DNA of 64,000 nucleotides from Nocardioides sp. NBC_00368 (GCF_036090055.1 NZ_CP107970.1:6095513-6159512); one strand, 5' to 3'; shown: positions 1-8,249, counted from the stretch's first letter. The notes: generated from the sequence alone by a model not told the origin. Program-made: numbers and translations.

Positions 1-4
1 TTGA

Positions 5-18
5 TTTCGATAACGAAA
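5..18 (+). promoter_or_regulatory. Palindromic operator-like element before galT
   Basis: TTTCG and CGAAA arms flank an ATAA spacer, ending 19 bases before the galT GTG. The element lies in the leader, where a bound repressor would block transcription or translation. TTTCG-type half-sites occur in operators of DeoR-family sugar regulators, but no DeoR gene is in the window, so the assignment is inference. Confidence 0.4.
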
Positions 19-37
19 GAGATCTAGCCTTCGAGTT

Positions 38-1144
38 GTGACAGGGATTCCCAAACAGGTCCACACGCTGGCAGACGGGCGCGAGCTCATCTACTTCGAC
101 GATCCCGCCTCGACCTTGCCGGCCGAACGTGCGGCCGACCGGCGCGAGCTGCCCCCGCGGCCCTCGACCGCGCAGATGCGCCAGGACGTGCTGACCGGCG
201 AATGGGTCACCGTGGCCGCCGCGCGGCAGACCAGGGTGATGCTGCCGCCGGCCCATCTGGACCCGTTGGCGCCGCAGACGCCGGACAACCCCTCCGAGAT
301 CCCGTCGGCGTACGACGTCGCGGTCTTCGAGAACCGGTCGCCCTCGTTCGGCCCGGAGCCGGGGGAGGGGCCGGCGGATCTGTCCGGTCTCGCGCTCGGC
401 CGCAGCGCCACGGCCGTCGGGCGTTGCGAGGTGGTCTGCTTCAGCCCCGAGCACGAGGGATCGTTCGGCTCGCTGTCGCGCGAGCGCGCCCGGACGGTGA
501 TCGAGGCCTGGGCGGATCGCACCGCCGAGCTCTCGGCCATCCCGGGGGTCGCACAGGTCTTCCCGTTCGAGAACCGCGGCGAGGCCATCGGGGTCACCCT
601 CCGGCACCCGCACGGCCAGATCTACGCCTACCCCTACATCACCCCGAGGACGCAGCGCCTCCTCGCCGCGATCGAGGAGTACGGGCCGAGCCTGCAGGCC
701 GACCTCCTCGCCTTCGAGCAGAAGGGGGAGCGGGTCGTCCTCTCCGGCGAGCACTGGACCGCCTTCGTCCCGTACGCCGCCCGCTGGCCGGTCGAGGTCC
801 ACCTGATGCCGCACGACCAGGTGCCGGACTTCGCCGCCACCACCGAGGCGCAGCGCGAGGAGCTGAGCACGCTCTACCTGCGGCTCCTGCGCGGCATCGA
901 TGCGCTCTACGACGACCCGACCCCCTACATCGCCGCCTGGCACCAGGCTCCGGTGCGCTCCCACCGCGACAGCGTCCGCCTCACCCTCCAGCTCACCAGC
1001 CCGCGTCGCGGCGCCGACAAGCTGAAATACCTGGCCGGCAGCGAGGCGGCGATGGGGGCCTGGGTGGCGGACATCCCGCCGGAGCACCAGGCCGAGCGAC
1101 TGCGCGAGGCGATCGCCCGCGCGGACGAGGACAACCCGGTCTGA
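38..1144 (+). CDS. galT: Galactose-1-phosphate uridylyltransferase
   Basis: This is GalT of the Leloir pathway. It moves UMP from UDP-glucose to galactose-1-phosphate in the cytoplasm. The 368-residue protein is of usual family length. It holds the active-site HPHGQ motif at residues 190-194, where the second His (H192) is the nucleophile that becomes uridylylated. The GTG start at 38 is the earliest usable one, because the same frame has a stop at 11-13. Other Leloir genes (galE, galK) are not visible; they may lie outside the window to the left or downstream elsewhere. A short palindrome sits in the leader. Confidence 0.95.
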   Translation: MTGIPKQVHTLADGRELIYFDDPASTLPAERAADRRELPPRPSTAQMRQDVLTGEWVTVAAARQTRVMLPPAHLDPLAPQTPDNPSEIPSAYDVAVFENRSPSFGPEPGEGPADLSGLALGRSATAVGRCEVVCFSPEHEGSFGSLSRERARTVIEAWADRTAELSAIPGVAQVFPFENRGEAIGVTLRHPHGQIYAYPYITPRTQRLLAAIEEYGPSLQADLLAFEQKGERVVLSGEHWTAFVPYAARWPVEVHLMPHDQVPDFAATTEAQREELSTLYLRLLRGIDALYDDPTPYIAAWHQAPVRSHRDSVRLTLQLTSPRRGADKLKYLAGSEAAMGAWVADIPPEHQAERLREAIARADEDNPV

Positions 1145-1154
1145 GCGACCGTCC

Positions 1155-1179
1155 GCATGTCCTCCACCGGGCCGGGTAC
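1155..1179 (+). promoter_or_regulatory. Sigma-B-like promoter
   Basis: GCAT at 1155-1158, a 15-base spacer, then GGGTAC at 1174-1179. This fits the actinobacterial sigma-B/sigma-F type pattern GNNT-N14-16-GGGTAY. Transcription would start near 1186, directly before the small gene at 1189. Confidence 0.45.
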
Positions 1180-1188
1180 CGCGAGCAG

Positions 1189-1434
1189 ATGACTGAGATG
1201 AACCAGGATGATGCCCGCGTACAGGCGCTCCAGGGTGTGGTCGAACGAGTCACGGCCTGGCAGGAGACCGCCCCGGAGGGGACCATCCGGGACGAGCTCG
1301 GCAAGGCTCTGCACGAGGCCGGGGTGACCCTCACCGAGGAGCAGCAGGAGCTCGTCACGGAGCGGATCTCGCGTCAGGAGGAGGTCGACGTCGACCTGCT
1401 CGCCGCCGACAGCGGGGAGGGCGGGCCCGCCTGA
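1189..1434 (+). CDS. Small acidic protein of unknown function
   Basis: An 81-residue, strongly acidic, probably alpha-helical protein with Glu/Gln-rich stretches and no signal peptide or membrane segment. I do not recognise the family. The ATG at 1189 is used; a second in-frame ATG at 1198 is equally possible, since neither has a clear Shine-Dalgarno sequence. The sigma-B-like promoter just upstream would give a very short leader. It is on the galT strand, 44 bases downstream, but its own promoter suggests separate stress-dependent expression. A longer reading frame that extends back through galT is a frame shadow. Confidence 0.65.
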   Translation: MTEMNQDDARVQALQGVVERVTAWQETAPEGTIRDELGKALHEAGVTLTEEQQELVTERISRQEEVDVDLLAADSGEGGPA

Positions 1435-1449
1435 GGCGCAACCTGACCG

Positions 1450-2730
1450 TCATCGCCGGACGGGATCGATACGCGCCATCACCGGGGTGGCGAGGACTCC
1501 GTGGATCAGCACGGAGGCGACGATCGTGAAGGCGACCGTCGACCACAGCCAGTCCTGGGCCAGTGCCTCGTCCTCCCCGGCGGCGTAGGCGAGGTAGTAG
1601 ACGGAGCCGACGCCCCGCACCCCGAAGAACGCCGTGGCCCACCGCTGACCCCGGGTGAGCGAGGCCGTGCCCTTGGTGCGCCCGGCCCACGGGGTGAGAG
1701 CCAGCATCCCCGCGGCCGGACGCAGCACGAGGATCAGCGCCAGCCCGATGGCGATCCCGCGCCAGTCGAGGGCTTCGAGCAGACCCCGGGTGAGCGCGAT
1801 GCCGAGGACGAGCAGCACGAAGAGCGTCAGCAGGCGCTCGAGGCGTTCGGCCACCTCGTGCATGGCCGCGTGGTAGTCGTGCGAGCGCTCGGCGGAGCGG
1901 AAGGACATGGCGCAGACGAAGACCGAGAGGAAGCCGTAGCCGCCGAGCACCTCGCCGACGCCGTACGACGCGACCAGCGCTGCGAGCGCGAGGAGCGACT
2001 CGCCCCGCTCCGCCACGCGCAGGGACCGGTTGCTGGACCGGAACGCGACGTAGGCGAGCGTCCTCCCCACGAGCATCCCGGCGACGACGCCGATCACGAC
2101 CTTGGCGACCAGGTAGAAGCCGACCCATTCCAGAGCCCAGCGCGACACCGCGCCTTCGGTGGCGAGCAGGATCGCCATGTACACGAACGGGAACGCCAGG
2201 CCGTCGTTCAGGCCGGCCTCCGAGGTGAGCGTGAAGCGGAGCTCGTCGCTCTCGTCGACCTCGTGGTCGCCGGTCTGCGGACCGGCGACCTGGACGTCGG
2301 AAGCGAGAACAGGGTCCGTGGGTGCCAGCGCCGCGCCCAGGAGCAGAGCGACTGCGGGTGCCAGCCCGGCGGCCCAGCCGAGGAGCGCGACCGCGGCGAT
2401 CGTGACCGGCATCCCGATCACCAGCAGCCGCCAGGTCGCCGACCACCGGCGCCAGCTCCGCGGGTTGCGGAGCTCCAGGGGCCGGTCGAGCGCCAGGCCG
2501 ACACCCATCAGCGCCACGATGATCACCAGCTCGGTGGCGTGCTCGATCGCGACCCGGTTGGCCCGCGGGTCCAGGGGCAGGCCGTCGGGGAGCGGCGTGA
2601 GCCCGATCAGCATGCCGATGCCGACCAGCACCATCGGCGCCGAGATCGCCCAGCGCCTGAGCAGGTCGGGAAGCACGATGGCCAGCAACAGGCTCGCGCC
2701 GATCACCACGTAGGCGAGGTCGGCGGTCAT
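1450..2730 (-). CDS. Cation:proton antiporter (CPA1/NhaP type)
   Basis: A 426-residue integral membrane protein with about 12 hydrophobic segments. It exchanges Na+ (or K+) for H+ across the cytoplasmic membrane. It has the CPA1 hallmarks: an APTDPVLASD segment carrying the conserved Asp, then a SEAGLNDGLAFP segment. The ATG at 2730 is chosen because AGGGG lies about 10 bases upstream. An in-frame ATG seven codons earlier and a longer extension to 2856 would run into the divergent DUF5709 gene. It shares the 124-base intergenic region with that gene. Ion specificity cannot be read from the sequence. Confidence 0.88.
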   Translation of the reverse strand: MTADLAYVVIGASLLLAIVLPDLLRRWAISAPMVLVGIGMLIGLTPLPDGLPLDPRANRVAIEHATELVIIVALMGVGLALDRPLELRNPRSWRRWSATWRLLVIGMPVTIAAVALLGWAAGLAPAVALLLGAALAPTDPVLASDVQVAGPQTGDHEVDESDELRFTLTSEAGLNDGLAFPFVYMAILLATEGAVSRWALEWVGFYLVAKVVIGVVAGMLVGRTLAYVAFRSSNRSLRVAERGESLLALAALVASYGVGEVLGGYGFLSVFVCAMSFRSAERSHDYHAAMHEVAERLERLLTLFVLLVLGIALTRGLLEALDWRGIAIGLALILVLRPAAGMLALTPWAGRTKGTASLTRGQRWATAFFGVRGVGSVYYLAYAAGEDEALAQDWLWSTVAFTIVASVLIHGVLATPVMARIDPVRR

Positions 2731-2818
2731 AGCTGCATCGCCCCTGTTCATCGCGTCGTCGGTCGAGTCCGGCCCCTGCCTGCTCCACCAGGTTATGCAG
2801 GAGATGGCCGACCCGCGA

Positions 2819-2844
2819 GCATCGTCGGACCGGTCGGGGGATAC
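2819..2844 (+). promoter_or_regulatory. Sigma-B-like promoter (weaker)
   Basis: GCAT at 2819-2822, 16 bases, then GGATAC at 2839-2844. The start codon follows at 2855. It matches the GNNT-N14-16-GGGTAC pattern with one change in the -10 element. Confidence 0.35.
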
Positions 2845-2854
2845 CGGTCGAGCC

Positions 2855-3253
2855 ATGAGTGGAGAACAGCTTCAGCCAGAGGACACCCTCGACGACCGCG
2901 GCGTGGACGACGTCCTGGACGAGGGCTACTCCCCGCCCGAGCGTCCGCGGGGTGTCAACGCCAAGGGGGTCACGCCTCGGGAGGAGAGCGAGGGCGAGAC
3001 CATCGACGAACGCCGTGCTCAGGAGGAGCCCGAGGTCTGGGAGGAAGCGGAGGCCGAGGCCGACGCCGACATCCTGGACGGACCGGTGACCGGGGAGGTG
3101 GGCGAGGCCCGCTCCGGCCGGCTCACCAGCCCCGACCAGGGCGTGCGCGAGGACGACGAGGGCAAGCTCATCGGCCATGACGAAGGTATCGACGGTGCCG
3201 GTGCCTCGGCCGAGGAAGCGGCCGTGCACATCGTCGACGAGCCTCCTGACTGA
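2855..3253 (+). CDS. DUF5709 family protein
   Basis: A 132-residue, very acidic soluble protein. The segment DDVLDEGYSPPERPRGV near residues 18-34 is the typical N-terminal signature of DUF5709, an actinobacterial family of unknown function. The C-terminal half carries another conserved-looking LTSPDQGVREDDEG stretch. The ATG at 2855 places this signature at the expected distance; the longer frame from 2795 adds a low-complexity leader. The gene is divergent from the antiporter and 68 bases before the hemerythrin gene, with a sigma-B-like promoter in front of each. Confidence 0.85.
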   Translation: MSGEQLQPEDTLDDRGVDDVLDEGYSPPERPRGVNAKGVTPREESEGETIDERRAQEEPEVWEEAEAEADADILDGPVTGEVGEARSGRLTSPDQGVREDDEGKLIGHDEGIDGAGASAEEAAVHIVDEPPD

Positions 3254-3279
3254 GGCTGATCCCGGGCTTTCAGGGGTAC
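3254..3279 (+). promoter_or_regulatory. Sigma-B-like promoter
   Basis: GGCT at 3254-3257, 16 bases, then GGGTAC at 3274-3279, giving a leader of about 36 bases with a GAGGAG ribosome-binding site before the GTG at 3322. Confidence 0.45.
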
Positions 3280-3321
3280 CGGTGAGGGGCCGGATCCCTA
3301 TCAGCACAGAGGAGAGCTGCC

Positions 3322-3876
3322 GTGTCCGAAGACGTGACCGACCTGATCATGCAGGACCACCGTGAGGTGGAGAGCCTGTTCGAGAAGCTCGAGCGAGAAC
3401 CAGAGGTACGTGCCGGGCTGACGCCGGTTCTGGTGACACTCCTGTCCGCGCACAGCCGTGCCGAGGAGGCCGAGGTCTACCCTGTCGCCCGGGACGAGGC
3501 CGGCGAGGCGGACGACGTCGCGCACAGCCAGGAGGAGCATCTGCTGGCCGACCGCCTCCTCGCCGAGCTCAGTGAGTGCGACCCCTTCTCCACGGCCTAC
3601 GAGAACAAGCTGGCCGAGGTGGTCGACGCCGTCTCCCACCATGTCGAGGAGGAGGAGTCGACCGTGCTGCCGGGCATGCGCAGCCGTCTCGACGACGCCC
3701 GTCGTGCCGAGCTGGGCAAGGCCTTCCTGAAGAGCCGACAGGAGCATCTCGGCGACATGCCCCAGGACATCACCCGCGACGAGCTGCGTCGCCAGGCCGC
3801 CAACGCGGACATCCCGGTCGGCGACAAGGGCAAGGAGGCCCTCCGGCGCGAGCTGGATCAGCACGCCGACAGCTGA
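3322..3876 (+). CDS. Hemerythrin/HHE-domain protein with C-terminal Rho_N-like tail
   Basis: A 184-residue protein whose first ~145 residues form a hemerythrin HHE four-helix bundle. Candidate diiron ligands include His13 (QDHREVE), the HSRAEEAEVYP segment, HSQEEHLL and HHVEEEE. Such proteins bind O2 or NO or act in iron and redox stress. The last ~35 residues (ITRDELRRQAANADIPVG onward) do not belong to the bundle. They look like a Rho_N/SAP-type helix-extended-helix motif that often binds nucleic acid. GTG start with GAGGAG seven to eight bases upstream. Confidence 0.85.
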   Translation: MSEDVTDLIMQDHREVESLFEKLEREPEVRAGLTPVLVTLLSAHSRAEEAEVYPVARDEAGEADDVAHSQEEHLLADRLLAELSECDPFSTAYENKLAEVVDAVSHHVEEEESTVLPGMRSRLDDARRAELGKAFLKSRQEHLGDMPQDITRDELRRQAANADIPVGDKGKEALRRELDQHADS

Positions 3877-3891
3877 CCTCGGCCAGGGACC

Positions 3892-5058
3892 TCAGATCCG
3901 CTCGATGATCGTGGCGTTCGCCAGGCCGCCGGCCTCGCACATGACCTGCAGTCCGTAACGGCCGCCGGTCAGCTCCAGGTTGTGGAGCAGCGTGGTCATC
4001 AGTCGGGCACCGGACGCGCCCAGTGGGTGGCCGATGGCGATGGCGCCGCCGTTGATGTTGACCTTGGCGAGGTCGGCGCCGGTCTCTCGCTGCCAGGCGA
4101 GCACGACGGAGGCGAAGGCCTCGTTGACCTCGAAGGCGTCGATGTCGTCGATGGAGAGACCGGCGCGGGCGAGCACCTTCTGGGTCGCCGGGATGATGCC
4201 GGTGAGCATGAAGATCGGGTCGTCGCCGGCGACGGCGAACGAGTGCACCCGCGCCCTGGGGGTCAGGCCGAGGCGGGCGGCGGCCTCCTCGGACGCGACC
4301 AGGACTGCGGCGGAGCCGTCGTTGACGGGCGAGCTGTTGCCGGCCGTGACGCGCCAGTCGAGGTCGGGGAACCGGGCCACGGAGTCCGCGTCCTTGAAGG
4401 CCAGTCGAAGGCCCGCGAGCGACTCGGTCGTGGATTCCGGGCGGATCGTCTCGTCGATGCGGAGGTCGTTCACGTAGGCGACCTGCGAGTCGAAGTTTCC
4501 GTTCTTCCATGCCGTCGCGGCCCGCTGGTGCGACGCTGCCGCGAACTCGTCGAGCTCGGTGCGGGACAGGTCCCACTTGTCGGCGATCAGCTCTGCCGAG
4601 ATGCCCTGCAGGACCAGACCGCCGTCGTAGCGAGCGTTCACCTTGGGGCCGGCGAAGTCCTTGCCCAGGAACTGCGACCCGATCGGGATGCGGCTCATGG
4701 ACTCCACACCGGACGCGATGGCCACGTCGTACGCGCCGGCGATCACTCCCTGCGCGGCGAAGTGGAGCGCCTGCTGCGAGCTCCCGCACTGTCGGTCGAC
4801 GGTGACGCCGGGGACCGACTCCGGGAATCCGGCACCGAGCAGGGCCCAGCGGGCGGTGTTGCCGGACTGCTCGCCGACCTGCCCGACGGCGCCGCTGATC
4901 ACGTCGTCGACGACGGCGGGGTCGATGCCGGTGCGTTCGACGAGGGCGGCGAGGGCGTGGGCATGGAGGTCGACGGCGTGGATCTCGGAGTAGGCGCCTC
5001 CGGGCTTGCCCTTGGCTACCGGCGTACGGACGGCGTCGACGATCACGGCGTTCGGCAT
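3892..5058 (-). CDS. Thiolase family acetyl-CoA acyltransferase
   Basis: A 388-residue thiolase, the usual length. It makes or cleaves a beta-ketoacyl-CoA bond. Cys91 in DRQCGSSQQAL is the nucleophile that carries the acyl group. GHPLGASG near residue 345 gives the second active-site His. The C-terminal motif reads CEAGGLA instead of the common CxGGG, so the catalytic Cys is kept with a changed neighbourhood. The ATG at 5058 has AGGAGAA nine to ten bases upstream. It is third in an operon with an SDR and a thioesterase, 47 bases after the latter. A degradative (FadA-like) role is inferred from this context. Confidence 0.92.
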   Translation of the reverse strand: MPNAVIVDAVRTPVAKGKPGGAYSEIHAVDLHAHALAALVERTGIDPAVVDDVISGAVGQVGEQSGNTARWALLGAGFPESVPGVTVDRQCGSSQQALHFAAQGVIAGAYDVAIASGVESMSRIPIGSQFLGKDFAGPKVNARYDGGLVLQGISAELIADKWDLSRTELDEFAAASHQRAATAWKNGNFDSQVAYVNDLRIDETIRPESTTESLAGLRLAFKDADSVARFPDLDWRVTAGNSSPVNDGSAAVLVASEEAAARLGLTPRARVHSFAVAGDDPIFMLTGIIPATQKVLARAGLSIDDIDAFEVNEAFASVVLAWQRETGADLAKVNINGGAIAIGHPLGASGARLMTTLLHNLELTGGRYGLQVMCEAGGLANATIIERI

Positions 5059-5105
5059 GGTGGTTCTCCTTCTGGTTCGAGCTGGTTCGAGCGGTTGGTG
5101 GATGA

Positions 5106-5897
5106 TCAGCGCGGTGCGACCATCAGCGGCTGCGTGACCACGGCGAAGGTGCCGTGCTCGTCGGACATGTGGCCCTGAGCGAGCCCGATACCGTCGGTGC
5201 CGATGGTGCTGCGGGCATCGAGCAGCATCCACTCGCTCGCCGGCGGTCGCTCGACGGTGACGGTCACGGTCGGCGGGATGAAGTACCACGAGCTCATCGG
5301 CAGGGAGCCGGACAAGCCGTTGGTGGAGTCGGCCAGGGTGAGGAGACGCTGCACCGGGGAGGCCGGCTCGCCCGCGACCAGTGGGACCCGCAGGCGCGCC
5401 CACACCGTCGCCGGGCCGGGCTCGTAGCCCCCGCTGACGAACCGCCAGTCGAGGGCGCGCCCGTAGCCCCAGTCCGGGCTGACTCCCTCGAAGAAGCGCT
5501 CGGAGGAGGCCGCCGGGATCGAGGGAGTCTCGGCGGGACGCCAGTGCTCGCGGGTCGACCCTGGCGTGGACCGGATCAGCCAGGCGCTCGCCTTGACGGC
5601 CAGCCGGTCCCCGGCCCACAGCGAGGCCTCGACGAGCTCGACCCGGCGACCCGGCCGGACCACGTGAGCCTCGACGCGCATGGTCCCCTGAGGGATGCCG
5701 CCGAGCATGTCGGCCGTGAACCGGGCGATGGAGAGAGCCGGGTCGGAGCGTACGGACTCGACCGCCCGGGCCAGCAGGGCAGCAGGAGGGCCGCCATGCT
5801 GCAGCGAGTGGTCCCAGGGGCTGGCCGTGGCCGGGGTCGACTCGAAGACCGCGTCGTCACCCGTCGGCAGGTAGAAGGCCTCGAAATCGCTGGCCAT
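5106..5897 (-). CDS. Acyl-CoA thioesterase, double hot-dog (TesB-like)
   Basis: A 263-residue cytoplasmic protein of the thioesterase superfamily that hydrolyses acyl-CoA to free acid and CoA. The N-terminal half has the hot-dog segment PWDHSLQHGGPPAALLARAVE, where the QHGGPPAAL region forms the central helix. The C-terminal half ends SDEHGTFAVVTQPLMV, typical of the second domain. Its ATG overlaps the SDR stop by one base (TGATG), so the two are translationally coupled. The acyl chain it prefers cannot be inferred. Confidence 0.85.
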   Translation of the reverse strand: MASDFEAFYLPTGDDAVFESTPATASPWDHSLQHGGPPAALLARAVESVRSDPALSIARFTADMLGGIPQGTMRVEAHVVRPGRRVELVEASLWAGDRLAVKASAWLIRSTPGSTREHWRPAETPSIPAASSERFFEGVSPDWGYGRALDWRFVSGGYEPGPATVWARLRVPLVAGEPASPVQRLLTLADSTNGLSGSLPMSSWYFIPPTVTVTVERPPASEWMLLDARSTIGTDGIGLAQGHMSDEHGTFAVVTQPLMVAPR

Positions 5898-6592
5898 CAG
5901 CGGCTCAGCTGCGGGTAGAGCGCCTCGATCGGCTGAGCGAGACCGGCCTTGACGTCAGCGCTCACCTGGTCGGCGATGATCTCGTACGCATCCCTCTCGA
6001 GTCCGTCGTAGGCACTGCGGATCACGTCGGCCGGATCGTTCTTCGGCTCGGTGATGCGGGCCGCCATCGGGGTGTCGGTGTAGCCCAGGTGCAGCGATGC
6101 GACGTGGATGCCGTCGCCGGCCAGAGCGAGACGCTGGGTGTTGGTCGCCGACCACAGCGCGGCCTTGGTTGCGCTGTAGGCGTCGCCGATGCCGTACCAG
6201 CTCAGGACCGAGAGCACGTTGAGCACGACACCCTTGCTGGCGCGCAGCGACGGCAGGAAGGTGTTCGTGACGTCGAGCGCTCCCCAGAAGTTGGTCTCGA
6301 AGAGGTCGCGGGCGGCGCTCAGGTCGCCCGTCACGCTGGCGCCGGTCGAGCTGCCCGCGTTGTTGATCAGCACCGTGACGTCTCCGGCGGACGCCGCCGC
6401 CTCGACGACCGAGTCGTGGTCGGTCACGTCGAGCCTCAGCGGCACGATGCGGGGGTCGTCCCACTCGCGGGGGCTGCGGGCGGCTGCGTACACCTTGGCG
6501 GCGCCGCGCTCCAGGGCCTGGTGGACGAAATGGGTGCCGAGGCCGCCGTTGGCGCCGGTCACCAGGACGACCGCGTTCGCGAGAGTGGGCAT
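5897..6592 (-). CDS. SDR family oxidoreductase
   Basis: A 231-residue classical short-chain dehydrogenase/reductase. TGANGGLG at residues 12-19 binds the dinucleotide, NNAG follows, and the YSATK segment gives the catalytic Tyr and Lys. The ATG at 6592 is preceded by AGGAGAACCTC. The longer frame starting at 6673 would place coding sequence over the two GTTGG/CCAAC operators, so it is rejected. First gene of the SDR-thioesterase-thiolase operon, divergent from the hxlR-type gene. The substrate is unknown; with the partners, a beta-hydroxyacyl or alcohol-to-ketone step is a reasonable guess. Confidence 0.9.
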   Translation of the reverse strand: MPTLANAVVLVTGANGGLGTHFVHQALERGAAKVYAAARSPREWDDPRIVPLRLDVTDHDSVVEAAASAGDVTVLINNAGSSTGASVTGDLSAARDLFETNFWGALDVTNTFLPSLRASKGVVLNVLSVLSWYGIGDAYSATKAALWSATNTQRLALAGDGIHVASLHLGYTDTPMAARITEPKNDPADVIRSAYDGLERDAYEIIADQVSADVKAGLAQPIEALYPQLSR

Positions 6593-6632
6593 GAGGTTCT
6601 CCTGTTCGAGGGCGCGGACGCGCTCCGTGTCG

Positions 6633-6673
6633 GTTGGTTTTTCCAACGTACCCGGGTTGGTTTGGTTTTCCAA
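6633..6673. promoter_or_regulatory. Tandem GTTGG/CCAAC operators in the divergent SDR-hxlR promoter
   Basis: Site 1 at 6633-6647 reads GTTGGTTTTTCCAAC. Site 2 at about 6662-6673 reads TTGGTTTTCCAA, inside a partial repeat of site 1. Their centres are about 27 bases apart. They lie between the start codons of the SDR operon and the HxlR-type regulator, so this regulator is the probable ligand and would control both genes. Confidence 0.65.
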
Positions 6674-6691
6674 CTCGATTAGGATCGAAGC

Positions 6692-7126
6692 ATGAAGACG
6701 GAGGTACGTGAGTGCTCGGTGGCGCGGACGCTCGAGCTCGTCGGCTCCAAGTGGACCCTGCTCGTCGTCCGTGAGCTGTTTCTCGGGAGTCGCCGGTTCG
6801 AGGAGATCGTCCGGTTCACGGGAGGTCCGCGCGACATCCTCACCGACCGCCTACGCCGGCTCGAGGCGCACGGGCTGGTGACCCGGGTGCAGTACGAGCA
6901 GCGTCCGCCGAGGTTCGAGTACCACCTGACCGACCTCGGGCGCTCGCTCGCGCCGATCATCGCCGCGATGCGCGAGTTCGGCGACCGTCACCTCGCCGGC
7001 GAGGACGGCCCGCCGCTCAGGTTCGTGCACTCCTGCGGCTCGGAGTTCCACCCCGTGCTGGCCTGCAAGGCCTGCGGCGAGGTCGTACGCAGCGGCGAGG
7101 TCGAGATCGCGGACGCCGCCGGCTGA
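6692..7126 (+). CDS. HxlR/MarR-like winged-helix transcriptional regulator
   Basis: A 144-residue protein of the HxlR family. Residues 5-95 carry the winged helix: CSVARTLELVGSKWTLLVVRELFLG, then RRFEEIVRFTGGPRDILTDRLRRLEAHGLV as the recognition region, and YHLTDLGRSLAPII. The C-terminal tail has three Cys in CGSEF and CKACGE (roughly residues 110-131), a possible metal or redox site. The conserved N-terminal Cys of HxlR proteins is also present (VRECSV). It is divergent from the SDR-thioesterase-thiolase operon, with two palindromes between, which points to local control. Confidence 0.9.
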   Translation: MKTEVRECSVARTLELVGSKWTLLVVRELFLGSRRFEEIVRFTGGPRDILTDRLRRLEAHGLVTRVQYEQRPPRFEYHLTDLGRSLAPIIAAMREFGDRHLAGEDGPPLRFVHSCGSEFHPVLACKACGEVVRSGEVEIADAAG

Positions 7127-7157
7127 TCGGGCCGATCGTGCGGCCTGGGAGCCTGGG

Positions 7158-7619
7158 TCAGCCGACCGGCGGCCCGGCGATGAGCGCGACCACGGTCAGT
7201 GCGGCGACGCTCGCGACGCCGGTGGCCAGGCCGCGCACGGGGTTGCGGAGGAGCCACGCCAGCGGCCGCTCGAGCGGGCGAACGGGGGCCTCGTCGAGCA
7301 GTCGCCACGTCGGGGCGAGGAGGCCGCGTCGCTCCGCGTAGCGCTCGAACCAGAGGGTGAGGAACGGCGGGATCGAGGACGCCAGGCCGGCGACGAGCCG
7401 GCCGATCGACCAGCGCTGGTCGATCGCGACCACGGTCGTGGTCACGCAGTAGCTGATGAAGACGATCCCGTGCAGCATGCCGAAGATGCTGACTCCGAGG
7501 TCGGTCGTCTCGGTGACGTACTTCAGGAACATGCCGCTGAGCAGTCCCGCCCAGGTCACCGCCTCGGCAGTGGCGACGATCCGGTAGACACGAGACGGCG
7601 AGCGAAGAAGAGCGGACAC
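7158..7619 (-). CDS. DUF3817 integral membrane protein
   Basis: A 153-residue protein with three or four hydrophobic segments. The opening RIVATAEAVTWAGLLSGMFLKYV and the following GMLHGIVFISY segment match the DUF3817 family. Function unknown; members sit in the cytoplasmic membrane. It stands alone between the hxlR-type gene (convergent end) and dps (divergent start). About 65 bases separate its start from that of dps. Confidence 0.8.
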   Translation of the reverse strand: MSALLRSPSRVYRIVATAEAVTWAGLLSGMFLKYVTETTDLGVSIFGMLHGIVFISYCVTTTVVAIDQRWSIGRLVAGLASSIPPFLTLWFERYAERRGLLAPTWRLLDEAPVRPLERPLAWLLRNPVRGLATGVASVAALTVVALIAGPPVG

Positions 7620-7649
7620 GCGCCAAAGTTTATTCGCACCCGTGTACTG

Positions 7650-7674
7650 GTATGAATCGAGCGGCCACGGGTAC
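7650..7674 (+). promoter_or_regulatory. Sigma-B-like promoter of dps
   Basis: GTAT at 7650-7653, 15 bases, then GGGTAC at 7669-7674. Both boxes and the spacing are identical to those before the gas vesicle operon. Transcription would start near 7681, giving an almost leaderless dps message. Confidence 0.5.
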
Positions 7675-7684
7675 CGATCGGAGC

Positions 7685-8239
7685 ATGACGACCGACACGC
7701 TGCACTACACGATCCCGGGCATGGACGAGAGCGCTGCTCGGACGACCATCGACCTCCTCCAGTCCCGCCTGCACGCCGCGAACGACCTCCAGCTCACGCT
7801 CAAGCACGTGCACTGGAACGTCGTGGGGCCGCACTTCATCGCGGTCCACGAGATGATCGACCCCCAGGTCGACGCGGTACGCGCGATGGCCGATGCGCTC
7901 GCCGAGCGCATCGCGACCCTGGGCGGTGCTCCGCGAGGCACCCCGGGCGCACTGGTCGAGGAGCGCGAGTGGAACGACTACAGCATCGGCCGGGCCACGA
8001 CGCAGGAGCACCTCGCCGCGCTCGACGTCACCTACCGGGGCGTGATCGAGTCCTACCGCGAGGCGATCAAGGCCCTCGAGGAGCTCGACCTGGTGACCCA
8101 GGACATCCTGATCGGCCAGACCGAGCAGCTCGAGCTCTTCCACTGGTTCGTACGCGCCCACCTGGAGGACCAGGGCGGCCAGCTGCAGACCAGCGGCGAG
8201 TCCACGGAGGCAGGCGCGGCCCGCGCCGCCCGCGGCTGA
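7685..8239 (+). CDS. dps: Dps family ferritin-like DNA-binding protein
   Basis: A 184-residue Dps of the mycobacterial Dps1 type. It forms a dodecamer that stores iron as ferric mineral and shields DNA in starvation or oxidative stress. The ferroxidase segment LKHVHWNVVGPHFIAVHEMIDPQVD supplies inter-subunit His and Asp ligands. The Arg/Ala-rich C-terminal tail may touch DNA. The ATG at 7685 with CGGAG upstream gives the N-terminus seen in close homologues (TIPGM follows at once); the frame also opens at 7652, inside the promoter. A sigma-B-like promoter fits stress control. Confidence 0.93.
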   Translation: MTTDTLHYTIPGMDESAARTTIDLLQSRLHAANDLQLTLKHVHWNVVGPHFIAVHEMIDPQVDAVRAMADALAERIATLGGAPRGTPGALVEEREWNDYSIGRATTQEHLAALDVTYRGVIESYREAIKALEELDLVTQDILIGQTEQLELFHWFVRAHLEDQGGQLQTSGESTEAGAARAARG

Positions 8240-8249
8240 GGGGGATCCG

